Of a stretch of 64,000 nucleotides of DNA, positions 1 through 8,187 are shown in pieces. Every line of letters begins with the position of its first letter. Positions within the stretch are counted from its first letter, which is position 1. The DNA comes from Geodermatophilus marinus (lineage in GTDB: Bacteria; Actinomycetota; Actinomycetes; Mycobacteriales; Geodermatophilaceae), in the NCBI RefSeq assembly GCF_003428645.1, contig NZ_QVQH01000017.1:1-64000 (forward strand), given 5' to 3'. The translations under genes and the position numbers were made by a program. The notes under the pieces were generated by a model. It saw only the letters and a list, made by a program, of their open reading frames with translations, was not told where the DNA came from and made no database searches.

Positions 1-167
1 CGAAACCCGGCCGAGAACCGAGAACTGGACGCTCTCGATACAACTCTCAACCAAAGGAACCCACAAAGGGGTTGTTACTTGGCACTGACTTTCGGCACGC
101 TGTTGAGTTCTCAAGGAGCGGACGCGCGCGTCTTCCGGCCGTTTCACGGGCCATTGTTCGCGGCGGT
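1..167 (-). other. 16S rRNA leader, rRNA operon running off the left edge
   Basis: Read on the minus strand, 72-119 contains a block ending CTTGAGAACTCAACAGCG followed by TGCCGAAAGTCAGTGCC. This matches the conserved processing and antitermination leader that precedes 16S rRNA in actinobacteria such as Streptomyces. The 16S gene should begin shortly beyond the left edge of the window. No rRNA gene sequence itself is visible. The assignment rests on recognising the leader, and the 5' end is inferred from the promoter at 174-201. Confidence 0.75.
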
Positions 168-173
168 TTCCCC

Positions 174-201
174 ACTGTACACCGTGCTCCGCAGCAGTCG
201 A
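174..201 (-). promoter_or_regulatory. Candidate rRNA operon promoter
   Basis: On the minus strand a TCGACT -35-like hexamer (196-201) lies 16 bp upstream of TACAGT (174-179). The inferred transcript starts near 167, just upstream of the conserved 16S leader. A second TATGGT hexamer at 271-276 could be another -10 but has no convincing -35. rRNA operons often carry several promoters. Confidence 0.5.
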
Positions 202-202
202 A

Positions 203-423
203 CCTCAGGGGTTCGGCCGGCGGTTTCCCGGGCCCTGCGGCCCGGTCTGTTCTCGCTCGGTGCAGGAAGGACCATACACGCCCTCCGGAGGCCGTGCACG
301 GGGGGTCCCGGAGGCCCCCGCGGGCGCCGGGACCGCCGGTCCGCCGCGCGCCGGGGTACCCGCGAGCGACGCCGACCGGAGCGGGGCGCCACCCACGAGG
401 GGTGCACGCCCCCGCACGGCACC
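203..423. other. Non-coding stretch upstream of the rRNA promoter
   Basis: No protein with recognisable features is visible here. The stretch separates the 3' end of the alkB-like gene from the rRNA promoter, so it probably holds the upstream control region of the rRNA operon and the end of the alkB transcript. I see no clear terminator hairpin. Confidence 0.4.
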
Positions 424-1050
424 TCAGGCGACGCCGCGGGGGCGGAACTGGACGCTGACCCGTGGGCCGACGGGCTTCGCGGTCTTGGGGATGCAGTGCT
501 CCCAGGTGCGCTGGCAGGACCCGCCCATCACGACCAGGTCGCCGTGCCCCAGCGGGAACCGCAGGCTCTCGCCCCCGCCGCCGGCCGGCCGCAGCAGGAG
601 CGGGCGCGGCGAGCCGAAGGAGACGATGGCCACCACCGTGTCCGCGCTGCGCCCCCGGCCGATGCGGTCCCCGTGCCAGGCCACGCTGTCCCGCCCGTCG
701 CGGTACAGGCACATCCCGGCGGTGACGAACGGCTCGCCCAGCTCCTCGGCGTACCGGGCGCTGAGCGCCTCCCGCGCCCGGGTCAGCAGCGGGTGCGGCA
801 GCGCCTCCCCGCCGCCGTACCAGCGCAGCAGGCGGGGCACCGCGACCTCCCGCTCGTACATCTGCCGGCGGTCGGCCCGCCAGCCGATGTCGCCGAGGAG
901 CACCTCGAGGACGGCGTCGGAGCCGGTGACCCAGCCCGGCTGGTGGTCCACCCAGGCCCCCCGCGCCAGCGCGTGCCGCGCGGGGCGCAGGGAGGTGAGC
1001 ACCGCTTCCTCGGCGAGGTCCCAGATCGACGGCTGGTGCGCGAGGGCCAT
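424..1050 (-). CDS. AlkB-family Fe(II)/2-oxoglutarate dioxygenase
   Basis: A nucleic-acid repair dioxygenase that removes alkyl groups from bases by oxidative demethylation, using Fe(II), O2 and 2-oxoglutarate. The 208-residue protein carries the iron triad H126-x-D128 (WHGDRIG) and H185 (WEHCIPK). The paired arginines R197 and R203 of GPRVSVQFRPR bind 2-oxoglutarate. Its length is typical for the family. The ATG at 1050 begins at the expected N-terminus. It lies 51 bp downstream of the recQ-like gene on the same strand, so the two may form a small DNA-repair operon. Which lesion it repairs cannot be told from sequence. Confidence 0.9.
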   Translation of the reverse strand: MALAHQPSIWDLAEEAVLTSLRPARHALARGAWVDHQPGWVTGSDAVLEVLLGDIGWRADRRQMYEREVAVPRLLRWYGGGEALPHPLLTRAREALSARYAEELGEPFVTAGMCLYRDGRDSVAWHGDRIGRGRSADTVVAIVSFGSPRPLLLRPAGGGGESLRFPLGHGDLVVMGGSCQRTWEHCIPKTAKPVGPRVSVQFRPRGVA

Positions 1051-1101
1051 GCGCCGAGGGTACGCGGTATCGAACGTGTGTACGAGTTCGTGGGGTTTCG
1101 G

Positions 1102-3366
1102 TCAGGCGGTGAGCGCCAGCGCGAACGGCAGCACCCGGGACGCCCCGGCCAGTCGCAGCTCCCGCCCGGCCACCGTCATGGTCCAGCGGGAGTCGGCCAG
1201 GTCGTCGACGAGCAGCACCGGCACCGGCCCCAGCTCCGCCAACCGCGACCGCAGCTCCGGGCCGACCACGATCCGCTGCCAGACCCCGGCGAGCCGGAAG
1301 GCGCTGTTGCCGCCCGGGCCACCGGTGGGGCCGCCGTGCGCCAGGGAGAGCTCGCCGAGGTAGGGGAGCCGGCCGAGCCGGGCCAGCCCCTCGGCCGCAC
1401 CGGTGACCAGCCGGGGCCGGCGGCGGGAGGGCACCGCCACCACCGCCGCCGGCCGCTCCGCCCAGTCCCAGGCGCCCAGCACCCGCGCGCAGGCCCGCAG
1501 CAGCTCGTCGTCCGGCGGCGCGTCGTGGCCCCGCTGCAGGGACCCGCGCCGAGCATGCGCGGCGCGGGGAGCAGCAGTGCCCTGCTGGTCGAAGGCGGCG
1601 TCCGGGTCCTCCTCGATGCCGGGCGCCTCCAGGTCGAGCGTCACCGTGCCGCCCACGCCGTCGTCCCCCAGGAGGTCGCGCAGCTTCTGCCCCCAGCCCA
1701 GGTCGGTCAGCCGGGCGACGGCCCGGCCCGGGTCGAGCTGCTCGCCCGGGGCGATCTTGCCCTTCACCTCCACCCCGAGCCGGTCGGCGCCGGTCGGCCA
1801 CTGGGCCCTCGGGGCCAGCTCCACGCCGGGGCGGTCGAGCACGGCCGACGCCGCCTCGGCCGCCGCGGCGGGCACCTCGGTGGCGTACCAGGGGCCGGCG
1901 CAGACGTCGCAGCGGCCGCAGGGCGCGGCGGTCGGGTCGTCCAGGGCCTCCTGCAGGAAGGCCATGCGGCAGCGCGCCTCGTCGACCGGGCGGGCGTAGG
2001 CGATCATCGCCCGCTGCTCGGCCTCCCGGGTGCGGGTCACCCGGGCGTACCGGTCGGCGTCGTAGACCCACGGCCGGCCGGTGGCGTGCCAGCCGCCCTG
2101 GACCCGCTCGACCGCGCCGTCGACGGCGAGGACCTTGAGCAGCAGCTCCAGCCGGGACCGGCGGACGTCGGCCACCGTCTCCAGCCGGGCCACCGACCAG
2201 GCCCTCCCGTCGGACATCGCGGTCAGCACCGCGGCGGCGTGGTCCTCCCGCGGCATGGACGAGGTGGCGAACCACTGCCAGATCGCGAGGTCCTCCGGGC
2301 CCGGGAGCAGCAGCACGTCGGCGTGCTCGACGGCGCGGCCGGCGCGGCCGACCTGCTGGTAGTAGCTGACCGGGGAGGACGGCGCCCCCAGGTGGACGAC
2401 GAACCCGAGGTCGGGCTTGTCGAAGCCCATCCCGAGCGCCGAGGTGGCCACCAGCGCCTTGACCCGGTTCTCCCGGAGCGCCTCCTCCGCCTCGCGCCGG
2501 TCGGCGTCGTCCAGCCGGCCGGTGTAGGCGCGCACCTCGTGGCCGGCGTCCCGGAGCAGCGCCGCGGTCTCCTCCGCGGCGGAGACGGTCAGCGTGTAGA
2601 CGATCCCGCTGCCCGGGAGGTCGCCGAGGTGGGCGGCCAACCAGGCCAGCCGCGCGCGGTCGGTGGGCAGCCGGAGGACGCCGAGCCGCAGCGAGTCGCG
2701 GGCCAGGGCGCCGCGCACCGTCGTGACGCCCACGCCGCCGGCCCCGAGCTGCTCGGCCACGTCGGCCACCACCCGCTCGTTCGCCGTCGCGGTGGTGGCC
2801 AGGACGGGGGTCCCGGCCGGGAGGGAGCCGAGCAGGTCGCGGATGCGGCGGTAGTCCGGGCGGAAGTCGTGGCCCCAGTCGGAGACGCAGTGCGCCTCGT
2901 CGACGACGAGCAGGCCGCAGCGCTGGACCAGCCCCGGCAGCTGCTCCTCGCGGAAACGCGGGTTGGTGAGCCGTTCCGGGGAGACCAGCAGCACGTCGAC
3001 CTCGTCCGCGGCCAGCGCCGCGGCGACGTCGTCCCACTCCGTGGCGTTGGCGCTGGAGATCTCCACCGCGCGGATGCCGGCCCGCGCGGCCGCGGCCACC
3101 TGGTCGCGCATCAGCGCGAGGAGCGGGCTGACCAGGAGGGTGGGCCCGCGGCCCCGCCGGCGCAGCAGCGCGGTGGAGACGAAGTAGACCGCCGACTTGC
3201 CCCAGCCGGTGCGCTGCACCACCAGGGCCCGCTCGGACCGCTCGACCAGCGCAGAGACGGCGGCGTCCTGCCCCTCGCGGAAGACCGCGTCGGGGCGGCC
3301 GGTCAGCTCGCGCAGCACCCCGAGGGCCTCGACGTCGAGGTCGGACGGCGGCGCTGCGGTGCTCAT
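1102..3366 (-). CDS. RecQ-family ATP-dependent DNA helicase with phosphoribosyltransferase-like C-terminus
   Basis: A superfamily 2 DNA helicase that unwinds recombination and repair intermediates. It has 754 residues. Walker A is QRTGWGKS (K57), the DEAH box is VVDEAHC (156-159), and motif VI is QQVGRAGR (about 338-344). A zinc-binding cluster follows at C466, C483, C486 and C489. The region after about 600 is not a standard RecQ HRDC domain. It ends in VLLVDDLADSRWTMT (717-731), which resembles the PRPP loop of ComF-like phosphoribosyltransferases. The ATG at 3366 gives MSTAAPPSDL. An in-frame extension upstream to 3681 has no homology-like sequence and overlaps the divergent PHP gene, so it was not used. 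The gene diverges from 3449. Confidence 0.92.
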   Translation of the reverse strand: MSTAAPPSDLDVEALGVLRELTGRPDAVFREGQDAAVSALVERSERALVVQRTGWGKSAVYFVSTALLRRRGRGPTLLVSPLLALMRDQVAAAARAGIRAVEISSANATEWDDVAAALAADEVDVLLVSPERLTNPRFREEQLPGLVQRCGLLVVDEAHCVSDWGHDFRPDYRRIRDLLGSLPAGTPVLATTATANERVVADVAEQLGAGGVGVTTVRGALARDSLRLGVLRLPTDRARLAWLAAHLGDLPGSGIVYTLTVSAAEETAALLRDAGHEVRAYTGRLDDADRREAEEALRENRVKALVATSALGMGFDKPDLGFVVHLGAPSSPVSYYQQVGRAGRAVEHADVLLLPGPEDLAIWQWFATSSMPREDHAAAVLTAMSDGRAWSVARLETVADVRRSRLELLLKVLAVDGAVERVQGGWHATGRPWVYDADRYARVTRTREAEQRAMIAYARPVDEARCRMAFLQEALDDPTAAPCGRCDVCAGPWYATEVPAAAAEAASAVLDRPGVELAPRAQWPTGADRLGVEVKGKIAPGEQLDPGRAVARLTDLGWGQKLRDLLGDDGVGGTVTLDLEAPGIEEDPDAAFDQQGTAAPRAAHARRGSLQRGHDAPPDDELLRACARVLGAWDWAERPAAVVAVPSRRRPRLVTGAAEGLARLGRLPYLGELSLAHGGPTGGPGGNSAFRLAGVWQRIVVGPELRSRLAELGPVPVLLVDDLADSRWTMTVAGRELRLAGASRVLPFALALTA

Positions 3367-3448
3367 GGCCCCCGACAGTAGGGACCGGGACCGACAGGGG
3401 CGTCCCGGGGCGCGCATGCTGGGGACGATGGAGGAGGATCCGGGGACG

Positions 3449-4291
3449 ATGCCGCCCTTCGTGCCGATCCGCGTGCCGCCCCCCGACAACCACGTGCACA
3501 CCCGGTGGTCCTGGGACACCCCCGACTCGGCGACGATGGTGCGCGCCTGCGAGCGCGCGGTCGCCCGGGGGCTGCCGGCCATCGCCTTCACCGAGCACCT
3601 GGACTTCACCACCTGGTCCCCGGAGGACCGGGCGACCGCCGAGGGGCTGGTCGACCGGCACGCCTCCCGGCACCTGCCCATCGACGTCGAGGGCTACTGG
3701 GCCGAGCTGGAGGAGTGCCGCGAGCGCTTCCCGCAGCTGCGCATCTGGTCGGGCGTGGAGACCGGTGAGCCGCACCTGTTCGCCGCCAGCGTCGCCGCGC
3801 ACCTGCGCGACGCCCCCGTCGACCGGGTGCTCGGCTCGCTGCACTCGCTCGGCGAGGGCGGCCGGCTGCACAGGGTGGGCCGGATGCTGTACCCGGACCC
3901 CGACCCGACGATGCGGCGCTACCTCGCCGAGGTCGTCGACATGGTGGAGAGCAGCGACGTCTTCCAGGTGCTGGCGCACGTGGACTTCCCCCGCCGCTAC
4001 TGGCCGGGCGGGCCCGACGCCTACCAGGAGAAGGACTTCGAGGAGGAGTACCGCGCGGTGTTCCGGGCGCTGGCCGGCACCGGGCGGGCGCTGGAGGTCA
4101 ACACGACCAGCCCGCTGGCGTCGGTGGACCAGGTGCGCTGGTTCCACGAGGAGGGCGGGGAGGCGGTCAGCTTCGGCAGCGACGCGCACCAGCCGGCGGC
4201 GGTCGGCCAGCACTTCGACCTCGCCGTGGACGTCGTGGAGGCCGCCGGCTTCCGCCCGGGTCGGGACGCCTTCGACTTCTGGCGCCGCTGA
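3449..4291 (+). CDS. PHP-domain metal-dependent phosphoesterase (histidinol-phosphatase-like)
   Basis: A PHP-fold hydrolase of the type annotated as histidinol-phosphatase HisK, which removes phosphate in histidine synthesis. Many relatives have other or unknown substrates. Metal ligands are visible in order: DNHVHT (H15, H17), TEHLDF, GVETGE, GSLHS, LAHVDFPRRY and GSDAHQP. It has 280 residues from the ATG at 3449, which follows a GAGGAGG ribosome site. An in-frame ATG at 3428 is the alternative. No other histidine genes are nearby, so the cellular role is open. Confidence 0.82.
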   Translation: MPPFVPIRVPPPDNHVHTRWSWDTPDSATMVRACERAVARGLPAIAFTEHLDFTTWSPEDRATAEGLVDRHASRHLPIDVEGYWAELEECRERFPQLRIWSGVETGEPHLFAASVAAHLRDAPVDRVLGSLHSLGEGGRLHRVGRMLYPDPDPTMRRYLAEVVDMVESSDVFQVLAHVDFPRRYWPGGPDAYQEKDFEEEYRAVFRALAGTGRALEVNTTSPLASVDQVRWFHEEGGEAVSFGSDAHQPAAVGQHFDLAVDVVEAAGFRPGRDAFDFWRR

Positions 4292-4347
4292 CGGCGCACC
4301 GCGCCGGTGCCGGCCGAGCGGGCGCCCACCGGTCGTCTCGCACCGAC

Positions 4348-4379
4348 TACTTCACCGCTAAGACAGTTCGGGCTAGGGT
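4348..4379 (+). promoter_or_regulatory. Promoter and palindromic operator of carbamate kinase
   Basis: A -35-like TTCACC (4351-4356) and -10-like TAGGGT (4374-4379) are 17 bp apart. The -10 ends 6 nt before the GTG start, so the transcript is probably leaderless. The -35 lies inside TACTTCACCGCTAAGACA (4348-4365). Its complement shares AGCGGTGARGTA with the sites at 12733 and 12763. This suggests repression by the same regulator. Confidence 0.55.
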
Positions 4380-4385
4380 CGGCCG

Positions 4386-5339
4386 GTGCCCACCTCCCGC
4401 CGCGTCGTGATCGCCCTCGGCGGCAACGCGATGACCGGACCCGACGGCTCGGCGACCCCGGCGGCCCAGCAGCGCGCCCTCGCGGTGGCCGCCACCCACG
4501 TCGCCGCGGTGGTCGCCACCGGGGCCGACGTCGTCCTCACCCACGGCAACGGGCCCCAGGTGGGGAACCTGCTGGTGAAGAACGAGCTGGCCGCCCACGA
4601 GGTCCCGCCGGTGCCCCTGGACTGGTGCGTCGCCCAGACGCAGGCCACCATCGGGTTCACGCTGGCCGACGAGCTCGACGCCGCCCTCGCCGCCCGCGGC
4701 CTGCCGCAGCGCACCGCCGGCCTCGTGACCCGCACCCTCGTGGACCCGGACGACCCGCACTTCGCCGAGCCGTCGAAGCCGGTCGGCCGCCACCTGCCCC
4801 GCGAGCGGGCCGAGCTGTTCATCGCGCACGGCCAGACCTGGGAGGACCGGGGCGAGCGGGGCTGGCGCCGGGTGGTCGCCTCGCCGGTGCCGCGCTCGGT
4901 GGTCGACGTCCCGGCCATCGCCGCCCTGGCCGCGGCCGGCTTCGTCGTCGTGTGCGCCGGCGGCGGCGGCGTGCCGGTCGTCCCGGACGGGCCCGGCGGC
5001 GCGCTGCGCGGGGTGGAGGCGGTCATCGACAAGGACCTCACCGCGGCGCTGCTGGCCCGCGAGCTCGGCGCCGACACCCTCGTCATCGCCACCGACGTCC
5101 CGCACGTGATGGTCGGCTTCGGCACCCCCGCGGCCCGGCCGCTGGGCCGGGTGACCACCGCGGAGCTGCGCGCGCACGCCGCGGCCGGCGAGTTCGCGCG
5201 CGGCTCGATGGGCCCGAAGGTCGAGGCCGCCCTGGGGTTCGTGGAGGGTGGCGGCGGCCGCGCCGTCATCACCTCGCTGCAGCACATCGCCGACGCCGTC
5301 ACCGAGGACGACGCCGGCACCGTCCTGACCGCCAACTGA
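4386..5339 (+). CDS. arcC: Carbamate kinase
   Basis: Interconverts carbamoyl phosphate plus ADP with carbamate plus ATP. In catabolic pathways it harvests ATP and releases CO2 and ammonia. The 317-residue protein is full length and shows the amino-acid-kinase signatures VVIALGGNAM at the N-terminus, LTHGNGPQVGN, VVCAGGGGVPVV and VIDKDLTAALLA, with FARGSMGPKVEAA near the C-terminus. No arginine deiminase or catabolic ornithine carbamoyltransferase gene is in the window. The likely carbamoyl-phosphate source is therefore the FdrA/DUF1116 pair at 9794-12711, which shares an operator motif. GTG at 4386 is set by the -10 box 6 nt upstream. A ring-opening amidohydrolase follows on the same strand. 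Confidence 0.93.
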   Translation: MPTSRRVVIALGGNAMTGPDGSATPAAQQRALAVAATHVAAVVATGADVVLTHGNGPQVGNLLVKNELAAHEVPPVPLDWCVAQTQATIGFTLADELDAALAARGLPQRTAGLVTRTLVDPDDPHFAEPSKPVGRHLPRERAELFIAHGQTWEDRGERGWRRVVASPVPRSVVDVPAIAALAAAGFVVVCAGGGGVPVVPDGPGGALRGVEAVIDKDLTAALLARELGADTLVIATDVPHVMVGFGTPAARPLGRVTTAELRAHAAAGEFARGSMGPKVEAALGFVEGGGGRAVITSLQHIADAVTEDDAGTVLTAN

Positions 5340-5345
5340 AGAGAA

Positions 5346-5399
5346 GGCCCCCCTGCCCCCACCGCTCGCACGCTCGCGGCGGGGCCCGGCAGGAGGGCC
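5346..5399 (+). repeat. Intercistronic hairpin element, copy 1
   Basis: Arms 5346-5357 and 5388-5399 pair with one mismatch (GGCCCCCCTGCC with GGCAGGAGGGCC), and inner CCCC/GGGG arms extend the stem. The same layout recurs at 41481-41533 after hyuB. Here it lies between carbamate kinase and the amidohydrolase. It could attenuate read-through or stabilise the upstream mRNA. Confidence 0.6.
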
Positions 5400-5426
5400 G
5401 ACCCCGGAACGAAGGAGTAGTGTCCC

Positions 5427-6530
5427 GTGCCCGCACCGATCGAGGTCCGCAAGATCCCGCTGCACTCCGTCAGCGACGCCTCCGAGCTCGCGAAGCTCAT
5501 CGACGACGGCGTCCTCGAGGCCGACCGGGTCATCGCCGTCATCGGCAAGACCGAGGGCAACGGCGGCGTCAACGACTACACCCGGATCATCGCCGACCGC
5601 GCCTTCCGCGAGGTGCTCGTGGCGAGGGGGACGCGCTCGGCCGAGGAGGTCAAGGGCGTGCCGATCGTCTGGTCCGGCGGCACGGACGGCGTCATCAGCC
5701 CGCACGCGACGGTCTTCGCCACCCTGCCCGAGGACGCGGTCGAGAAGACCGACGAGCCGCGCCTGACCGTCGGCTTCGCGATGAGCGAGCAGATCCTGCC
5801 CGAGGACATCGGCCGGGTCGCCATGATCGAGAAGGTCGCCGCCGGGGTGAAGCAGGCGATGGCCGAGGCCGGCATCGACGACCCCGCCGACGTCCACTAC
5901 GTGCAGACCAAGACCCCGCTGCTGACCATCGACACCATCCGCGACGCCAAGTCCCGCGGGAAGACGGTGTGGACCGAGCACACCCACGAGTCGATGGACC
6001 TCTCCAACGCCACCACCGCGCTCGGCATCGCCGTCGCGCTCGGCGAGATCGACATGCCGGGGGACGAGGACGTCATGCACGACCTCTCGCTGTTCTCCTC
6101 GGTGGCCTCCTGCTCCTCGGGGGTGGAGCTCGACCAGGCGCAGATCGTCGTGGTCGGCAACGCCCGCGGGCACGGCGGCTCCTACCGGATCGGCCACTCG
6201 GTGATGCAGGACGCCCTCGACCAGGACGGCATCTGGGCGGCCATCCGCGACGCCGGCCTGGAGCTGCCCGAACGGCCGCACCACAGCGACCTCGGGGGCC
6301 GGCTGGTCAACGTCTTCCTCAAGTGCGAGGCCGACCCGTCCGGGGCGGTGCGCGGCCGGCGCAACGCGATGCTCGACGACTCCGACGTCCACTGGCACCG
6401 CCAGATCAAGGCCTGCGTCGGCGGCGTGACCGCCTCGGTCACCGGCGACCCGGCGGTCTTCGTCTCCGTCGCCGCCGTGCACCAGGGCCCCTCCGGCGGC
6501 GGCCCGGTCGCCGCCATCGTGCAGGCCTGA
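5427..6530 (+). CDS. Ring-opening amidohydrolase (barbiturase/cyanuric acid hydrolase family)
   Basis: This family (AtzD/TrzD/barbiturase) hydrolyses one amide of a cyclic ureide: cyanuric acid to carboxybiuret, or barbiturate to ureidomalonate. The 367-residue length is typical. Three repeated subdomains each carry the expected Lys or Ser signature: GKTEGN with [11 protein letters not shown], then VQTKTPLLT with [10 protein letters not shown], then [10 protein letters not shown] with the C-terminal [16 protein letters not shown] at 5427 follows GAAGGAG. It shares the promoter of carbamate kinase. Barbiturase fits the nearby RutG-like permease and molybdenum hydroxylase better than cyanurate hydrolase, but sequence alone does not separate them. 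Confidence 0.88.
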   Translation: MPAPIEVRKIPLHSVSDASELAKLIDDGVLEADRVIAVIGKTEGNGGVNDYTRIIADRAFREVLVARGTRSAEEVKGVPIVWSGGTDGVISPHATVFATLPEDAVEKTDEPRLTVGFAMSEQILPEDIGRVAMIEKVAAGVKQAMAEAGIDDPADVHYVQTKTPLLTIDTIRDAKSRGKTVWTEHTHESMDLSNATTALGIAVALGEIDMPGDEDVMHDLSLFSSVASCSSGVELDQAQIVVVGNARGHGGSYRIGHSVMQDALDQDGIWAAIRDAGLELPERPHHSDLGGRLVNVFLKCEADPSGAVRGRRNAMLDDSDVHWHRQIKACVGGVTASVTGDPAVFVSVAAVHQGPSGGGPVAAIVQA

Positions 6531-6560
6531 TCCACCGGTCCTCCCGCCGCGGTCGGGGGG

Positions 6561-6617
6561 TCGTCGCCGGCCGGCGACGACGCCCTGACCGCCGGGCGCG
6601 CCGGTCCCACCGGCGCG
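6561..6617 (+). terminator. Two hairpins after the ring-opening amidohydrolase
   Basis: 6561-6580 is a perfect 20-bp palindrome (TCGTCGCCGGCCGGCGACGA). 6597-6617 is a 9-bp stem (CGCGCCGGT/ACCGGCGCG) with a CCC loop. They lie 30-90 bp after the stop codon with no U-tract, as is usual for actinobacterial terminators. They probably end the carbamate kinase-amidohydrolase transcript. Confidence 0.55.
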
Positions 6618-6709
6618 CGGGCCCGGTGACGGCGATCCGCGCCGGCCGTCCTCTAGGTTGATCGCCCGACGGTCCCGGCGGCGGGGCCGGCCGGACGAGG
6701 AGCCCGACG

Positions 6710-7810
6710 GTGATCAGGTCGAGGCGCTGGGCGCACGCACTGCCCCTGGTGGTGCTCGTCCTGTTCGCGGGCGCCGACCTGCTCGCCGGGCCCGACCGGG
6801 TGCTGCTCAGCCTGGTCGTCATCACGCCGGTCGTGGCCGCCACCAGCCTGGGCCGGCGGGCGACCCTGGCCTACGCCGTCCTCGCACTGGTGACCGCGGC
6901 GCTGCTCGGCGTCTACGACGGGCAGTACGACCGGCGCGACATCGACGTCCAGGTGGTCCGGCTCTTCGCCGTGGCCCTCGGGGGCGCGCTCGCGGTCGCG
7001 GCGAGCACGCTGCGGCTGCGCCGCGAGGAGGACGTCGCCCGGCTCAGCGCCGAGGCCGCCCGGACGACCGCGGTCGTCCAGCTGGCCGAGGACCTGCAGC
7101 GGGACCTGCTGGGCCCGCCGCCGCAGGTCGAGCCGTGGGCGTCGGCGGTGCGCTACCTGCCGGCCAGCCGGCACGCGCAGGTCGGCGGGGACTGGTACGA
7201 CGCCTTCCCCGACCCCGAGGGCCGGACCGTGCTGGTCATCGGGGACGTCGCCGGCCACGGGCCCTCCGCGGCGGCGACGATGGCCCAGGCCCGGGGGATG
7301 CTCCGGGCCGTCGCCCAGTCCGCCGACGGGTCCCCCGCCTCGCTGCTGTCGGCGCTGGACCGGGCGTTCGCCGTCGTCGGCGTGCCGACGCTGATCACCT
7401 GCGTCGTCGCCACGGTGGACCTGCGCCCGCACCCGGGGGACGACGGCCCCACGGCCCGGCTCCGCTGGTCCAACGCCGGGCACCCGCCCCCCGTGCTGCT
7501 GCGGGCCGACGGCCGGGCGGAGCTGCTCGAGCGGGTACCCGACCTGCTGCTCGGGCTGGCCGCGGGCGCCGCCCGCCACGACCACGCGCAGGACCTCTGC
7601 CCCGGCGACACCGTGCTGTTCTTCACCGACGGCCTCGTCGAGCGCCGCGGCGCGCCGATCGACGCGGGCCTGGCCTGGCTGACCGGCACGCTCGAGGGGC
7701 GCGCCTCCCGCTCGCTCGACGAGCTGTGCGACGGGCTGCTCGAGGCGATCGGCGGGCGGGTCGACGACGACGTGGCCCTGCTCGCCGTGCGGGTGCCCGA
7801 CGGCCGCTGA
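6710..7810 (+). CDS. Membrane-anchored PP2C-type (SpoIIE) serine phosphatase
   Basis: A 366-residue protein with four predicted membrane segments (about 10-27, 31-49, 52-72, 83-105), a short helical linker, and a SpoIIE/RsbU-type PP2C domain from about 120 to 362. Metal-binding acidic motifs are visible: GGDWYDAF, VIGDVAGHGPSAA, FFTDGLVERRG and DDDVALLAVR. Such enzymes dephosphorylate STAS-domain anti-anti-sigma factors in partner-switching stress pathways. No sensory GAF or PAS domain is present, so the membrane part may be the input. GTG at 6710 follows ACGAGGAGC. Its substrate is not in the immediate neighbourhood. Confidence 0.85.
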   Translation: MIRSRRWAHALPLVVLVLFAGADLLAGPDRVLLSLVVITPVVAATSLGRRATLAYAVLALVTAALLGVYDGQYDRRDIDVQVVRLFAVALGGALAVAASTLRLRREEDVARLSAEAARTTAVVQLAEDLQRDLLGPPPQVEPWASAVRYLPASRHAQVGGDWYDAFPDPEGRTVLVIGDVAGHGPSAAATMAQARGMLRAVAQSADGSPASLLSALDRAFAVVGVPTLITCVVATVDLRPHPGDDGPTARLRWSNAGHPPPVLLRADGRAELLERVPDLLLGLAAGAARHDHAQDLCPGDTVLFFTDGLVERRGAPIDAGLAWLTGTLEGRASRSLDELCDGLLEAIGGRVDDDVALLAVRVPDGR

Positions 7811-7819
7811 CCGCCCGGG

Positions 7820-8086
7820 CTACCGCTCGTCCGGCGCCCGGCCCGCGTGGTCGACCAGGTCGGCCGCGCTGCCCGAGCGGCCGTCCGCGCGGGCGCAGGA
7901 GGCGCAGCAGTAGAACGTGCCGTCGGCCTCCACGCCGTGCCCCACCACCCTCACCCCGCAGTTCTCGCACACCGGCGCAAGCGCGTGGATGGCGCACTCG
8001 AAGCTGTCGAAGGTGTGCACCGCGCCGGCGGCGTGCACCTCGAAGCTGAGCCGGTAGTCGTTGCCGCAGACCTCGCAGCGGGCCAT
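7820..8086 (-). CDS. Prokaryotic metallothionein-like small zinc protein
   Basis: An 88-residue Cys-rich protein. The cysteines fall in pairs: CEVCGN at the N-terminus, FECAIHALAPVCENCG in the middle and YCCASCA near residue 66. This spacing, with HTFDSFECAIHALAP, matches the small actinobacterial proteins annotated as prokaryotic metallothionein. They are thought to bind Zn or Cu, though the function is poorly tested. ATG at 8086 follows GGAGGGATC. A much longer in-frame extension upstream is arginine/proline-rich shadow sequence and was rejected. It is convergent with the phosphatase gene (9-bp gap). Confidence 0.8.
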   Translation of the reverse strand: MARCEVCGNDYRLSFEVHAAGAVHTFDSFECAIHALAPVCENCGVRVVGHGVEADGTFYCCASCARADGRSGSAADLVDHAGRAPDER

Positions 8087-8187
8087 GGCGATCCCTCCGT
8101 CGGCGTGCACCCTCGCCCGCCGCTCTACCCGGGCCGGGGGCGCGGTAACGGCCCCGGACGCCGGGGCGGGGGGCCGGGCCCGGCGCG

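Noticed and set aside
3367-3681. Upstream extension of the RecQ-like gene by 105 residues
   Set aside because: The extension has no helicase-like sequence and overlaps the start of the divergent PHP gene. MSTAAPPSDL at 3366 is a normal N-terminus.
47-4213. A 1388-codon open frame on the minus strand
   Set aside because: It is Arg/Pro/Gly-rich with no domain sense and covers alkB, recQ and the PHP gene in other frames. Long antisense or shifted frames are expected at this GC content.
5427-6530. Naming the gene atzD (cyanuric acid hydrolase)
   Set aside because: Family signatures do not separate cyanurate hydrolase from barbiturase by eye, and context favours barbiturate, so no gene symbol was given.
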